In this document: positions 49,620 through 62,500 of the stretch, piece by piece
Layout: each line of letters begins with the position of its first letter
Numbering within the stretch: the first letter of the stretch is position 1
Source: Kryptolebias marmoratus
Lineage: Eukaryota > Chordata > Actinopteri > Cyprinodontiformes > Rivulidae
Direction of reading: 5' to 3'
Assembly (NCBI RefSeq): GCF_001649575.2
Contig: NC_051444.1
Span: 25,517,880-25,581,879, forward strand
DNA: 64,000 nucleotides
Translations under genes and position numbers: made by a program
Notes under the pieces: generated by a model
Databases searched by the model: none
Seen by the model: only the letters and a program-made list of their open reading frames with translations
What the model was told of the DNA's origin: nothing

Positions 49620-49729
49620 TGACGATGGAGCCTCCTTGGTACTGCCGGCGTCGGTGTGCCAGCCCCATAGGCCCATTAGCACTGTTAAGCCAAGGCTTTT
49701 ATCCCCAAACTTCACTCCTCACAGCAAAG
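49620..49729 (+). other. Candidate plus-strand exon ending at a strong splice donor
   Basis: A GC-richer block (GGAGCCTCCTTGGTACTGCC, GGCGTCGGTGTGCCAGCCCC) ends CACAGCAAAG followed by GTGAGT (49730), a good donor. Two frames stay open across it; one contains an ATG at about 49625 (MEPPWYCRRRCASPIGP). No clear acceptor is seen to the left, so it would be a first exon or non-coding. I recognise no protein. It could equally be a conserved non-coding element. Confidence 0.25.
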
Positions 49730-50387
49730 GTGAGTTTGTCTGATTATTGCCTCACTATGCAGCGGGGGTGTTTATAATCCGAAACTCTGGCAACAAATCT
49801 TCTAAACAGAAAAGGCAATTCATCCCCAGTTGCAAATCATTAGCTTTTAAGCTTTTCATACTGCAGCAAATCAAATGCATTTGAATGTACTCCNAGTCAG
49901 TGCATTTTTCATGCACTAATGTTCTCTTTCAAATTAGATGTTGGAAACCTTGTAAATATCCAGACCTGTGAAAAAAGTCAGATTCTGTGTGTGGACAATC
50001 CTGAGTACCCTTTTAGAAAAAAGACATGGAAACACCTTTTTGAATATAGCTGATAGACTTTTTTATTTTATTTTATTTATTTTTTATTTATTTCCTCATT
50101 GTTTCCTTTCATCTTTAGCCTCCTGTTCTTTATACCACTATTCCCCTATCCTGTAGCATCATGAATCCAAGTTAAGCAGAACATTCTAAGCTGTCTTACG
50201 TAGGGAAAGTACAGTGAAGAAATGTCCAAAAAAGATGCTGCCAGGGCAATGAGAGAACATTTCTCTCCATCTCTTTTCAACTCCCATCGCTGCCTGTGCT
50301 CTGTGCCTCTCAGTCTCCCAGTGCACTGCAGCTCCTCCCTCCACCTCTCATCAGCTGCCCCTCCCTCTTCTTCTCTTTCTCTGCTAG

Positions 50388-50673
50388 GTGCAGCATGTAT
50401 GTGAGCGTGTGTGAGCCAGCAGAGCCGCCTGTGTGTTTACATGTCAGCCTATCAGTGCGGCCGGATTTAGCGCATCTGGAGAGGACGAAGGCATTTCTCA
50501 AATGCCCCGCTCAAACAAGGGATTCTCATCTCTGCGTCTATTCCTCCTCTTACCCATCCTAATCTAGCCTGCCCTGAAATCCTGCATCCCTGACTCCATG
50601 CTTTCGGAGGCATTTTGAATTTCCTTGGCAACATGGAGCTGCCTGAATTAGAATTCTCTGCATGACAGTCCTG
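50388..50673 (+). other. Candidate 5' UTR exon with start codon near its end
   Basis: A strong acceptor precedes the block: a pyrimidine tract of about 28 bases (CCCTCCCTCTTCTTCTCTTT and on) ends in CTGCTAG at 50387. A strong donor GTAAGT begins at 50674. All three frames of the 286-nt interval are closed, so it is not an internal coding exon. The last ATG (50662) opens Met-Thr-Val-Leu and reaches the donor in phase 0. Two earlier ATGs (about 50598 and 50632) give short upstream frames that stop. This is the pattern of a vertebrate 5' UTR exon carrying the translation start. No downstream exon was identified in the remaining 13 kb, so the gene is unknown. Confidence 0.4.
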
Positions 50674-53106
50674 GTAAGTACTCTGTCTCTATGGTGGGCT
50701 TTGAGCACTGAGTCACTGGATCAGATTTATTATGGTGCAGTGATGGGGCCAAAGAATCGCCAAGGACCAAATTGCTGTCAGGGATAAAATTGTTTACCTT
50801 AAGACAAATGAAGGTGATGTGAAGAAGGAGAATTATCCTCAGATGAGAGCTCTGGATCTTTATTTGTGCTTTGTCATCCAGATGGGTTTCATTTTGCTGT
50901 TCTGCTCCACAATCTGGGTTTATACTGAGGGACCATGGAGAAATGATGTGTGCATGTGATCTGAATGTACAGTATATAGGTTAGACAATTTTTTGTTGTT
51001 GTTGTTTTCATGGTGTCTAAATAAATACTTGTGAACTGCAAGTATATTTTGTGTTTGTATGAATCTGTAACAAAACCTCTGTGTCCTTACCTTTTTTTGT
51101 CCCACATAAAGGTGCAAAGCGGAGCACAGTAGTATCCCTTTTATGTTTTCTCTTAAGTATTTTGCCGGTGTGGTTTGTTGGTGCTTCCTAATCTGCTCAT
51201 TAACATTCAGGTTCCTTCAAAGGGAATAAACTCATCAAGACTGACACACATTCACAGCATGCATTTATTGCTGGCCATTTCCTGTGGCAAGGAGGGATGC
51301 TATTGCAGATGTTTGATTTGCCACAGGTTAGATTGATTGATGGCTGTAAGGTTGATGGCGAGGGTGGGCATGGGGGATGGGGGTGACTTTGTTTGATTAT
51401 TTATGGAGGCCAAATGAACAATATCTCAAAGCTTTATTTTTATTGCCTGCTCATAATCATGGCTGATACACTCCAGCAGGCAAACAGCTACGAGGGGACT
51501 GCTTTTTAACAGTGCAGCAACAACCACTGCATCCAAAGACCCCCAACAGTCTCAGAGGAAAAGCTTTGCTCTCCAAATCCAGGCTTTATGAACTACACAG
51601 AGCTAATAATCAGGATACACTAGTCATGCTATGATGGATGTCTGGAATCTGTTTCTTAGGTTATTATTTATGCATGTCAGTGCGTCTGTACATCTCTCGC
51701 TTCAAAGTAATCAAAAGTAATATGAACTGAAATCAGCAATCCGTGGTATGACTTGAATTTCCAATCACACCTGGTGAACATCGGAGTTATTGAAAGTGTC
51801 ATTGTTACTGGGCAAACTGCTTTTCAGACTCCTACTTTGCAATCATTTTTGCAATGTGCATTACATATTGTCAGTATCAGTTTGTTTGTCTTTGGCTGAG
51901 TTGAATGCAAGTGTTTCACTCTGTATGGCTGTGAATGCAATATTAGCAAAAGCTACCAGTTGCACAGCATGATTTAATTTAGGCTTAGGAAGACATTACA
52001 TCTCACCATATATTTCAGATAACCTGTCTTTGATTTATGCAAAACAAAATGTGTCTTGCATGTTTAAGCATTATCATTTGAATTTCACTGCTGTAAGTTT
52101 TTAGGAACATTTTACCACACCAATATTAAACATTACCAATTGATGCAATTTGCACAACAACATAAATATATATAATTTTTTGACCAGTTCCTCTTTGATC
52201 CTTACCACCACAATAGTTGCCTGTTAAGCTGGAAAATTCCACTTTATGTTCACCCACTTTTTCCCCATGTACTATTGGATGTAAGGATAGGCAGTATGCC
52301 AAATTAATTTGGTCTTTTTAAAATTTGTTCTGCAGAACACAAGATGTGCAAAATCTGAATAAATGTTTGCTCTGCTGTCTCACAAGCTACCAGCTCGAAC
52401 AGAAGCTCTAGCAATAAGACAGATCCCTGGAGTCATGGTAACATCAGCTGTTAATTTGGGAGCACCTTTGCTTGTCGGTTCTGCTAGTCAAACAGACTTG
52501 ATTAATAGCAAGCGGGACAAATAACATCAAAATAAAGCCACAAAAAGACCATTAATTTCATTGCAAAGTCTCATGTGCATTGTATGCAGAAAGAATTTTG
52601 AAATGAATAGAAACAACATGTCAAATCTCTGCAATAAAAGCTTTGTGACTCTTGTAAAATTAGAATTCAGTTAAGACTTGTTAAAAAAAATACATAAAAA
52701 AGCTATTTAGTATGAGTAATAATAAAGTACTTTTTTGAGTAATATAGACAACAGAGGCCACTGAACAAGCTGATAACTGTGGGTTTACTGGTGTTGCGTT
52801 TAAACTGAAAAACAACTTACCTGTGCAGCATTAAACTCCAGTTAAAAAGCAGAAAAACGAAACAAAACACCAAGTATAATGTTGTGAGCTGCAAAGCCAA
52901 GACAACAAACAAAATCCCCCCAAACTACAAAGGATGGGACTTGCAGTTAGAGGTGGCTTTTCTGTGAGATAACGTCTATTATATATCCTCACATACAAGC
53001 CGTCATCTGAGCAGTAATACATATTATAATATTATATATATATCAAGGCTTTATTACGATAGCTCTGATGTTTAAATGAAAAAAAATAGTTCAACATCAA
53101 TGCTGC

Positions 53107-53109
<3 letters not shown>
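50674..53109. other. No coding exon recognised; possible conserved blocks
   Basis: This would be intron if the 50388-50673 exon is real. The stretches at about 51245-51545 and 52385-52600 have long runs without homopolymers and look constrained (for instance TTTATTGCCTGCTCATAATC near 51439). There are no repeats I can name. Confidence 0.4.
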
Positions 53110-53166
<57 letters not shown>

Positions 53167-53170
53167 NTAA
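53110..53170. repeat. (TA)n microsatellite with an N call
   Basis: About 28 TA units ending in an ambiguous base at 53167. The true length is unlikely to be resolved in this assembly. Confidence 0.95.
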
Positions 53171-53936
53171 ACCCCTTGTGTTGAAACAGACTATGTTTAA
53201 AAGTTGAATTACTCTAAAAAGTGATTTCAATATTCTATATTACAAAAAAAACTAATAGAGATGTCACTTTTTTTAATTAATTTAACGATTTTCCCCAAAA
53301 ATATGCAACAAATGCCAGTCTGAAAATAAAACCAAGCTTTTGTTTTTTGCAATATTCTATACTGACTGTATTTTATAAATCTCTTTTCACTTTAACATCA
53401 TTAGTTTAGCTGCTAAGCCAAATGACACAGCATTGTTGTTGGAGCAACTTGATGTGAAGCCAAGTGATAAAAGGATACCCCATTAACTTCAAGAGGGCAT
53501 TGGTTAGATTTTCTGCAAAAGGGTACAAGTCAAAGTCATTACAATAAAACACTGAACACTATTAAAAGCCTATAGTTACAAAAATTTTACATAATTAACT
53601 GCAGTCATTAGTATGGTATTGCATTCCAGCTGGGATTTTAGGACTTTTACAGTTCTATCCACAAGTCAACTATTTGAATTAGATGTTATTAGGAGTTGAT
53701 TTATATGATGTTTATTTCTTCATGATCATCATATTAAAATAACACTATTTTATTTTCTAAATGTTGAATAGCAGTAACATCAGAACTCCCCTTATTGTAA
53801 ACTAACCCATGGAAAATCAGGACCAATTGGTCTCTGCTTCCGTGGTCCTAACTGTGATTCATGCTAACATGTTTAAAACCACATGCAAAATAAATAAATA
53901 AATAAAGGAACAATGTGGACCAACCAAACAAAAAAC

Positions 53937-54269
53937 CATCTTTCCATCCCTGTTTTTCCAGAAATCTGGAGCCTATCTCCAGCAGTCATTAGGTGAGAGG
54001 CGGGGTACACCCTGGACAGGTCGCCTGTCCATCACAGGACCACATAGAGACAATCAACCATTCACACTCTCATTCACACATAGTGACAATTTAGAAATCC
54101 ATGTTTTTGGTCCGTGGGAGGAAACCAGACTACTCTGAGCAAACCCACACATGCACACATGCACAGGGATAACATGCAATCTCGACACAGAAAAACCCCA
54201 GCTGGGTTGTGAACCTGCAACTTTCTTGCTACGAAAAGGGGAAAGCTCTAACCACTGCTCCACCTATGT
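53937..54269 (-). mobile_element. tRNA-derived SINE, near full length
   Basis: On the minus strand the head begins near 54268 with GGTGGAGCAGTGGTTAGAGC (A box) and has the B box GGTTCACAACC (54205-54215), separated by a normal internal-promoter distance. The body follows with GCATGTTATCCCTGTGCATG, GGTTTCCTCCCACGGACC, TTGATTGTCTCTATGTGGTC, GACCTGTCCAGGGTGTACC and GAGATAGGCTCCAGATT, ending in GGATGGAAAGATGG. This is the reference copy in the window for the partial copies at 6843, 10515 and 28712. The B box departs from the GGTTCGANTCC consensus, so it is probably inactive. Confidence 0.85.
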
Positions 54270-56252
54270 AATAATTTAGGAAATAATATGGTGTCTTTTA
54301 GACCCTGTATGAGTTTTTCTTTTCTCAAAGTCAGTCTAAATGCATTTTATAAGAGCATTATGAAAAACATAAATTTGTTCTTGCAGTCATGTCTTCTTAA
54401 AACACAATGCTGAATTCACAATATTCACCATTTTGTTTACTGGTCCGATTTTGTCAGCTTTGTTCCCCAGGAAGCACACATTCTTCCCTGTCAATCACGT
54501 TTTGCACCTGTCTTCATCTGTGACATCTCCTTGTCAACCTATTTCAAGCATTACTCAGAACGGGGAACACTCAATCAGCTGCACCCACAAATTAACCACT
54601 TTCTTGTTGTCATGGCTACACATCGTAACAGATGTTAAAAGGTGGTAGAAGTTCAAGCAGAAATCATTTCAGCTGCAAAGCATCCAGACTTGTGAAGGTA
54701 TCATTTTTGACAAAGACAAATTTTAGAGACAGCAACAGAATTGCCATGAGTGTGGTGCCATTATACAAGTTTGGGTTAAATTGGGACCAGGGCTCTCTAA
54801 ACCTCAGCTTTGACGCATATGCTTTGTCATCCCTGTATGCTTAACTTTGCATATTTTTGACAATACATACTTGAACACTTTTCCTAAGCTTAGAAGCAAA
54901 GCCACACTTTTTCCGTGGCTGTCGTCAAACGCTATTAAGACTCCGCTACTTTGCTCCGGTCCTGCCACCCGCTGTTTTCAAGTATGTCATCTTCTCTTCA
55001 AGTTAAGAACTCACATCGCAAGTTATGTAAATCAAGTTACATTGAACTGAGTAGTAAATGAGAAAAATAAATAAATAAATGACATACATTTATGACATTT
55101 AGTTACATTAACACATAAAACATGTTCACCGTTCTGTACACGTTCAAAAGATTTTCACTACAAAGAACACTTAAACAGAGAACGCTGCACATTAAGGACA
55201 AATTCACTAATTGGCTGGTGAATCATTAGTAACTAAATATACTGTAACGTAACACTAAACATTTGGAGCCTCTTTCTTCTTTTAATTGTTAAATTAAGCT
55301 AATTGCTGAGCTAAATTTCAACACAAAAATGTATGTTTGCATGAAATTTGACAGCACTGTCAAAACACTGCTGTTGGCTTGCCTCTCAATAAAAGTACAC
55401 TTTATGTAATTGTTGATTAATAAGATTCCTTGTGTTTCTATTTCAACGTGAACAACAAACAGTATTTCTCAGAAATGAGAAATGTGCTTGCTTTACATTT
55501 TAAGGCTCAGTGTCATGTAGAAAAAAAGAAAAGCAAAAAAAAAAACAAGCTGAGTAAAGATAAGGTGGACATAATTTCACTGATGTCTTTTTGAAATGTT
55601 CCGTTTTTAAGAGTCTTCAAGGTTGCAAGGTCCTGATTGAAATGTTTGTGAAAATCTGAAATGATCTTTGCAGCCTGTAAAACTTGAAATTTAACAAGAA
55701 ATAGCTCTGTTTTCGTTTCGAGCAACAATACAGTACAGCCTTAGCATCGGTTCTGCTACAGAGAACCAATGCTGTTTTAACAGCAGATACTATTACAGAG
55801 AAAGAGTCGGATAAGGATGAACTTTTCACACTGTCAAGTGTTTTTAGAAAAACTGATAGGTGTGCAGACCCCAGGGATGTGTCACCTATTTTATTTATCG
55901 TTTGTCAGATGATGTCAGTCAGATTTCGTTCTTGTGCACACTGAGGCCCTGATCAGACCTTGCACTAACATCCATTTTGTATGATTCGACTGCAGGTGGT
56001 CAGCTCTGATTGAGATTGTTCACATCTGGCAGTTAAATGCATATCACAAAACAACTGGATGCACTTGTAATAGTTGGGATTATTGACATCCAGCTGTTGC
56101 AGTTGGAAGTCAGTTACCTGCGCTGTATGCTGATCCACATGCAGCTATGTCACACATTGAGTTGTCAGCTGAGTAACCTGGTCTGGTGATGTTTCTGTAA
56201 AAATGACAATATACTCAGATATCTAGACTATATTGACCTCCGCCAGAACGGT
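54270..56252. other. No gene recognised
   Basis: AT-rich, with an (AAAT)n run at 55065-55080 and A-rich runs near 55520-55545. The block at 54440-54640 (CCTGTCAATCACGTTTTGCA and on) has repeat-like text but could not be placed in a family. Confidence 0.5.
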
Positions 56253-56478
56253 ACATGTTTCTGTAGAGTTAGTTTGTTTTTTGTTTGTCTGTGCACAAGA
56301 TTAGTCAAAAAGTAAAGAACAGATTTTAATGAAATTTTCGGGAAATGTTGAGGTTGTCACACATAACAAATGATTACATTTTGGTGGTGATTGGGATCAC
56401 AATCTGAATCCTATAATATTTTAAGACCCTATGGCTTAGGTGGAGGTTTGTGCTCTCCGAGTGCTTCTAGTTATTATT
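56253..56478 (+). repeat. Fish MITE-like repeat with CCTCCGCC start
   Basis: Starts TTGACCTCCGCCAGAACGG and runs through TGTTTTTTGTTTGTCTGTGC, AAAAAGTAAAGAACAGATTT, TAATGAAATTTTCGGG, GATTGGGATCAC and GGCTTAGGTGGAGGTTTGTG, ending CTCTCCGAGTGCTTCTAG. The order and both ends match a short non-autonomous element that is abundant in fishes. This copy is diverged in the middle. Confidence 0.75.
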
Positions 56479-56715
56479 ATTATTGTTGTGTGATTTAACA
56501 CAGCACATTATAGCTTACAGAGACCACAGCGAGTCCAATCGGCTGCAAAAAATAATCAGAACAGACATCAGACTATAGAAAACTCATCATGCCGTGTACT
56601 TCAATCCACTATACAAACCTGACAAAATGGACACTTTTATTGAGAGGGATTCTAACAGTTTATGGAAACATTTAGTCAAAGAACAAAGCAAAGAAAGAAA
56701 AACAACTGTTGGAAA

Positions 56716-56716
<1 letters not shown>

Positions 56717-56769
<53 letters not shown>

Positions 56770-56772
56770 TGT
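56717..56772. repeat. (TA)n(TGT)n compound microsatellite
   Basis: About 20 TA units followed by about five TGT units. Frames on both strands across it encode Ile-Tyr repeats and are not genes. Confidence 0.97.
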
Positions 56773-58610
56773 TTCTTCCCATAGAGGAGCTGTCATAAAA
56801 AATAATGTGAGTTGTATTGGTTGCAATATAATGTAAGTTTTTTGTTTTTCTTTTTTGTCTGAAACAATACATTGGAACAGGACAGGAAAAATATTGTCAC
56901 TCACTTAATCTGCCAGTGGCCATAATGTTATGGCTAGTTTGTGCATATGAAATATATTTACTTGAGAAAAAAAATGTCAACATGGAGAAATATAAAGCCA
57001 ATTACATGGACAAATTCTTCCAGTGAGATACAGTGCACAGAGCTGTATAATTCAGTATGTACCATTCCAAACAAAACAAACAAGCAGACACAAGAAAAGT
57101 GGTGCAGACATTCATTTCTTCAGAGTGCTTTGTTCCATAAGGCTGCCTTATGCCTAATACTTTGTCTTGCTGTAGTTTACATAATAAGGAAAAAAATAGC
57201 CAATTTTCACACTGTAAATTGGAGATCATCAAAGTTCAAGATAACTAAAGTGAAATGGGGAATGTGACAAAACATCTACTGGCAGGGGCTGGAAACCTGA
57301 ATATTTGTGGGAAAGTTAAAGGAGACAAAAGGTGTGAAGACAGAAATAACAGCACCATAAACAGAAGCTATGTGTAATATGAATAACTACATTTTTTGCA
57401 AGTTTGACTGTAAGGAACATGTTACAGGATGAACATTGCCAGTTTCATCAGAATCTTCTACAACTTTATTTTTTCCTCATGCTTTATGTTGGGTTCTAAT
57501 TATAGCTCATTTTATTTACAGCTACAAACAGGGCACTTCTGCACGTAACAGTTCATTTGTGATGTCCCAGAAAAATGGGTGAACTAGCCAGAAAACATCT
57601 AGAATGTTACTATTAGAGCATTTTGTGTAATAAGAAGCACTTTGTGTATAGATGCCACTACAAAATGGGTAACATTAAAAGGAATGGTGGAAGTGATTAT
57701 AGTGAAGACTCCCAGACTATGTGTTTGTACAGTGTCTGCAGGATGGAGAGGTGACAGTCGGAGGCAGAGCTGTCACATGATACTCAAATTTGCGTTCTAC
57801 AAATGTATTCAGAAGGTCACAGTCCTGCTGCTCTGCAGCAGCCTTCCTCATTTAAATTTAATAACAACAGCTTTATGCAAAATATGAGACAGTGAGAGGC
57901 TACAATAGTAGGATGGAGAACTGTGGGTGCCTCATCTTTGTGCGCCTGGGTGGCTTTTAACTCAAAGCAGCATGGCTTGCAATTACAGGATCTGGAACTG
58001 ATCACAGTGAAAATTTTGCAATCTTGTTATTAATCTACTCATTTCATTTCTCTGCTTGGCTGATATGTATCTGAATCTGAGTCAGTTTCTACACTTTCTT
58101 TTGCTGTTCTCTAAGTTTGGCCATTAGTTGTTTTCTATCTTTGTTAACATCCTGTATTTCATAGTTGCATTTTGTTCTTATAGTTTTTTGTTCCATGTTT
58201 CCTTTTATTGTTACTGGACCATGTAACACAACGTTTGCATGTAACAAAATTAACTAATGTGTCTAACTAATACATATACTAAAAGTACTTTTTAAAACAT
58301 ATATTTTATACCTTAAGAGCTTACCCAAAGACAAACAAATAAAGGCCACTTGGGGGAAAGATTTTTTTTTTCTTAGAACAAACTAAACCAATCAATGAAC
58401 CAAGCAGAAACAAACTAAGTGGGACAGAACTGCTCTGTCAAGAGGTTACTGCTGTGTTACAGAAAAAACTATTATTATGCAGTGCATTTAACTAATAAGC
58501 TAAAAGCACATTTAAAGTTGAAAGTCAGAAAAAAAAATGTTAGGTCCTTGGATAGTGTCTGTTTTTTTCAAGAAAACAGGTACATTATATTAATAATAAC
58601 CCTCTTTCAA
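56773..58610. other. No gene recognised
   Basis: AT-rich sequence. Open frames at 56941-57267 and 57642-57887 have no domain and no splice context. No repeat family was recognised. Confidence 0.5.
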
Positions 58611-59500
58611 AACATTTTATTTATTTATTTAACCAGGTAGATCTCAGTTGTGCTAAGAATGGCAGCAGCACACTAACATTTCAAAACATAAAAACCACAA
58701 TTATCACAGCACACTTTTAAAACATCATAATAAATAGTAGGAATAAAAGAAGAAAACAAGCTAGGTATAATACAACCAGAAAACTAAGAACTGCCAAATC
58801 AGTTAAAATATTTACAAACAAATGCCTCATTAAAAATAATAATAATAAAAATAAGAATGGCCTTAAAAACATTTGAAGAGACCAGCTCCCTTTACTTCAA
58901 GTTTTTCTGCAGCTGATTCCAGCAGGAGCAAACTGAAAGGATCTTTTTGGGCCATAATCTGTGCGAACATTAGGTACAGCTAATATAATTAAATCATCAG
59001 AGTGCAGAGAATGACCTCCTGAGGACTTCTTAACAATATATGAAATTAGATGAAAGGAAACTAAACCCAAGATGCTTTTGTAAATAAAATTATGACAATT
59101 ACATAATCTGCGGGTGGATAAAGGTGTCCATCCAACGCATGCATACAGAACACAGTGGTGAGTAAGGACTCCAAGGCTGATAATGAAACATAAGGCCTCA
59201 TGAAATACAGAGACCAACATATACAACCAGTGGGAAGATGTGTGCATATAAATCATGTCTCCATAGTCTAGGATGGACAAAAAATGTGGCAGCAACAAGA
59301 CAACAAGACAAGACAAGCCTCAAAAGATAAACAGGATCGGATTCTGAAACAAAAACCCAAATTTAGCTTAAACCTTTTCACCAGCTGTTTGATATGATAA
59401 AGCCAACAATACAGGGTAAAACAGTTCAGACGTAATGTTATCGCTAAACTAAACAGGATACACCCTCTCATAAAGACATATCTGCCGCCGTCTTGGATTT
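58611..59500 (-). mobile_element. LINE 3' end with ORF2 C-terminal domain, decayed
   Basis: On the minus strand the ORF2 C-terminus reads KQLVKRFKLNLGFCFRIRSC (about 59375-59310), then after a frame shift PHFLSILDYGDMIYMH, LTHHCVLYACVGW, LSTRRL and FIYKSILGL (about 59290-59050). After a second shift come WNQLQKNLK and LVSSNVFKAI near 58920-58860. The 3' tail ends CTACCTGGTTAAATAAATAA, the typical 3' terminus of a fish CR1/L2-like LINE with a TAAA-type tail. The first 139 codons of the frame at 58897-59316 are open, the longest coding relic in the window. The reverse transcriptase core is absent, so it is 5'-truncated. No target duplication was identified. Confidence 0.85.
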
Positions 59501-62500
59501 CTTGGTATTAGAACATGTAGGGGTCCAATACCTTGACTTAAATCAATTTCCCTTCCTGAATCAGACATGCAGGTGCCTATAATCTGAATGAAATACAACT
59601 TTAAAAAGTCAAATAATTTTAATCATCTAGCACAAGGACATTTTGTATATTGACTTTTTTGCCTAAGCAACTACCAAAGTTTTTTTGTTTGTTTTTTTTT
59701 TAACTATAAAACAAATCAGACTGAAATCCTGCTGAATGTTTGCGTCAGCTGGTCTGAAGTGTGCAGAAAACAAAGACCCAGGTAACTCACGTCCTCCTTC
59801 CATACATGCTATATTTCTCCTATTCCATCTCTGTATGTACTTCTCCAGTTTAACATGACACCTAAATACAATTGCCTTTGTGCTGTAAAGCAAGAAAGTG
59901 CACAATAAATTAAACCAAATCAACTTTAAACTCAAAACTGTACTGGGGAAGTAAATAAATAAAGCTGTGAAGTTTGTTTGCTACAAGCGCATTTATCATC
60001 AAACATAACAGATGATGCATTCCTTTGGAGAAACCAAGGTTAATATATAAAAAAAGCAATTTGAATAATATTTCTTAAATGAAATAAATAAATAGATAAA
60101 AATCAGTCTCACTGAATCAGAAAACATGTCAGCCACTCCAACTTCAATTGTAAACATTAGTCAGTGCTTATTGTCTAAGCCATTAGACTAAAATAAAAAA
60201 GAAATAAAGAAAAACATGAAAAACTTTCAAAATCTCTTTTTGTGGCATCTATAAAAAGCTGTAAAAAGCAAATAAGAAATAAAACTGTTTAGCATGGCAT
60301 TTAGTCCATTCTTTTCAATTTCACCCATGGTGAGTGGAGGATAATGTGTTTTTTTTTTGTAAATTTCAGTTTATCCTCCTTGACTTTCAGAATGAATGGG
60401 TGTTAATAACTAAATGAACCTCCATTATAGTATTATACTGAACAAAAAAAATCTGCGTTTAAGAGGCAACACGTGTAGAAGGGAAGCTGCATGGACTGCG
60501 TGTGAGATCAGTGGATTTACTAGTCATTCAAATTCAAATAGACCTTTTCCAAAGGAATATTTAAATAAATAAATAAAAATCTAACAACACTAATTTAGTA
60601 TACTCGTACTGGCAAGTCTATTGTTGCTTATCTAATGTTGCTTATTGTTGTTTTGATAATGCAATACAATGTATATAATTATTTACAGTGAAGAAAATCT
60701 TTAAGCGTGTGCTTATGTGCAAATATCCAAAAACAATAAACAATAACTTCCCGTAATACATCTACCCACAGTAGTAGTTATGATGAGAAACATATAAGAC
60801 ACACCCAGCATCCGCACCCCCACTCCAACCCCAACCCCCAAAAAAGAAAAACAGAAAAAAAAGTATTTTGTTTGATCATCTGAGAGTTCATTCATTATAA
60901 TTTTGGATATTCTTGAGACAAATGGGAGCAAGGGATTCAAGGGGCTTCAAGAAATGAGTTGACTGGTGGTGTGTGTGGAAAGAGACATGCTGAACTGATG
61001 CCTATGTATCAGTCCATGACACAACAAACAGTTTAAGGGATAAAAAGAAAAGAAAAACAAACAAACAAACAAAAAAAAACTTTTAGTTTTGCAATACTGA
61101 AGATCAGACACAATTAGGTAGGTTTCGTCCTCTGACCACACAGGAGGTGCAGCACTTTGATGTGGAATCCAACTCTTTTCTGTCCAGCAGCTCAAGAGAT
61201 CAGCATGTAAGACTGATCCAATTATTACTTACTCGCTATTGGTAAGCCTTCCTTTGTGGTGCCTTTGGACAAAACATCGGACCTAAGGAGGTGTGAGCAC
61301 TGTCTGCAACCCAAACATGCTGCAACCCCTGCAACAATAAAGCATTAAGAATTCATTTTTAAAAACATTTTAGAAGAAACCATTACATCTAGTGCTGTGT
61401 TCACTGTTAAAAGCCTTTTACTTATTGATTTGGTGTATAACAATGTATTTTATGAGTGACAACAACACTGAGATCTACAAGAATTTAGAATAAACTAAAT
61501 GTCACTCCTGAAAGCCAATAAACTGAGGCTAATCTCCATCACTGCTAGCAATAATGCCTGATTGTTGAAGAAATGCTTTGTCAATTAGAGTCAAAGGCTT
61601 TCTAAAATGGACAAAGAAAATGTAAAATCATTTTTTTCTCTCACAGCTCTTAGCTTATATTTATTTAGCATCAATTCACAAGAAAAGTAATCTCATGGTG
61701 CTAAACAAAAAACTAAACAAGCCCATTTTAAACCTAATTTTACGGCAAGACAAATACGTTTTGTGTCTCTTTATATCTCAGAGACCATTCATCTTCAGTG
61801 TGACTTATCAAGCAGTATGAATACTAAGGCTTTATCTGTATATATCTGAATGTGTTAAAAAAAGGGCTAGATGCCTTATCACATATCATCCTTGGCTTTT
61901 GTTTATCATATTGCTTAAATATGTTTTGACAAATTACAGCAAAATAAAATTCTAATATGTATTAAACTGGGATACTGGTTTGTCTAAACTCTAAACCAAC
62001 ATTCATTTTTTTACCACTTCATTATAATGCATTATGTTGTTCAGTAGCAAATAACTTTGATAATGAACAAAATTGTGAAGTTTGCTGTGCAGAACTAAAA
62101 AAGTTTTGGATCTCGTTGGGATTTTTAATAATGACTTCCTTGTGCTTTAGCTTTAGGATAGGCTATGAAGCAACACTGTAAGGGTTTACTTTCATTATGG
62201 AGACATGCAAACCAAAGCAGGCAGGTAAACACTTTAATTATGACATTTGAAAAATGTCTTCACAAAGTAGCTTCTTTACATTTGCCAATCTCTCACAGTA
62301 ATCACTATAATTATCCTAACTCCTTTCCCCACCACCTATCTCATTCTAAAACAAGCACAGATATGGCACCTCCAATGCAACACAGAAGAAAATAAAATAA
62401 AATAACAAGTGTTTGCACTTTTGGTTTTGAGCCCAGAAGGAAGGAGTATACTTCTGATGAAAGAGAAAGTTTGAGGGTTTAATGACCCATGAAGATGTTT

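Noticed and set aside
54440..54640. LTR-like pyrimidine-rich text
   Set aside because: No TG...CA borders, target duplication or polyadenylation signal could be found.
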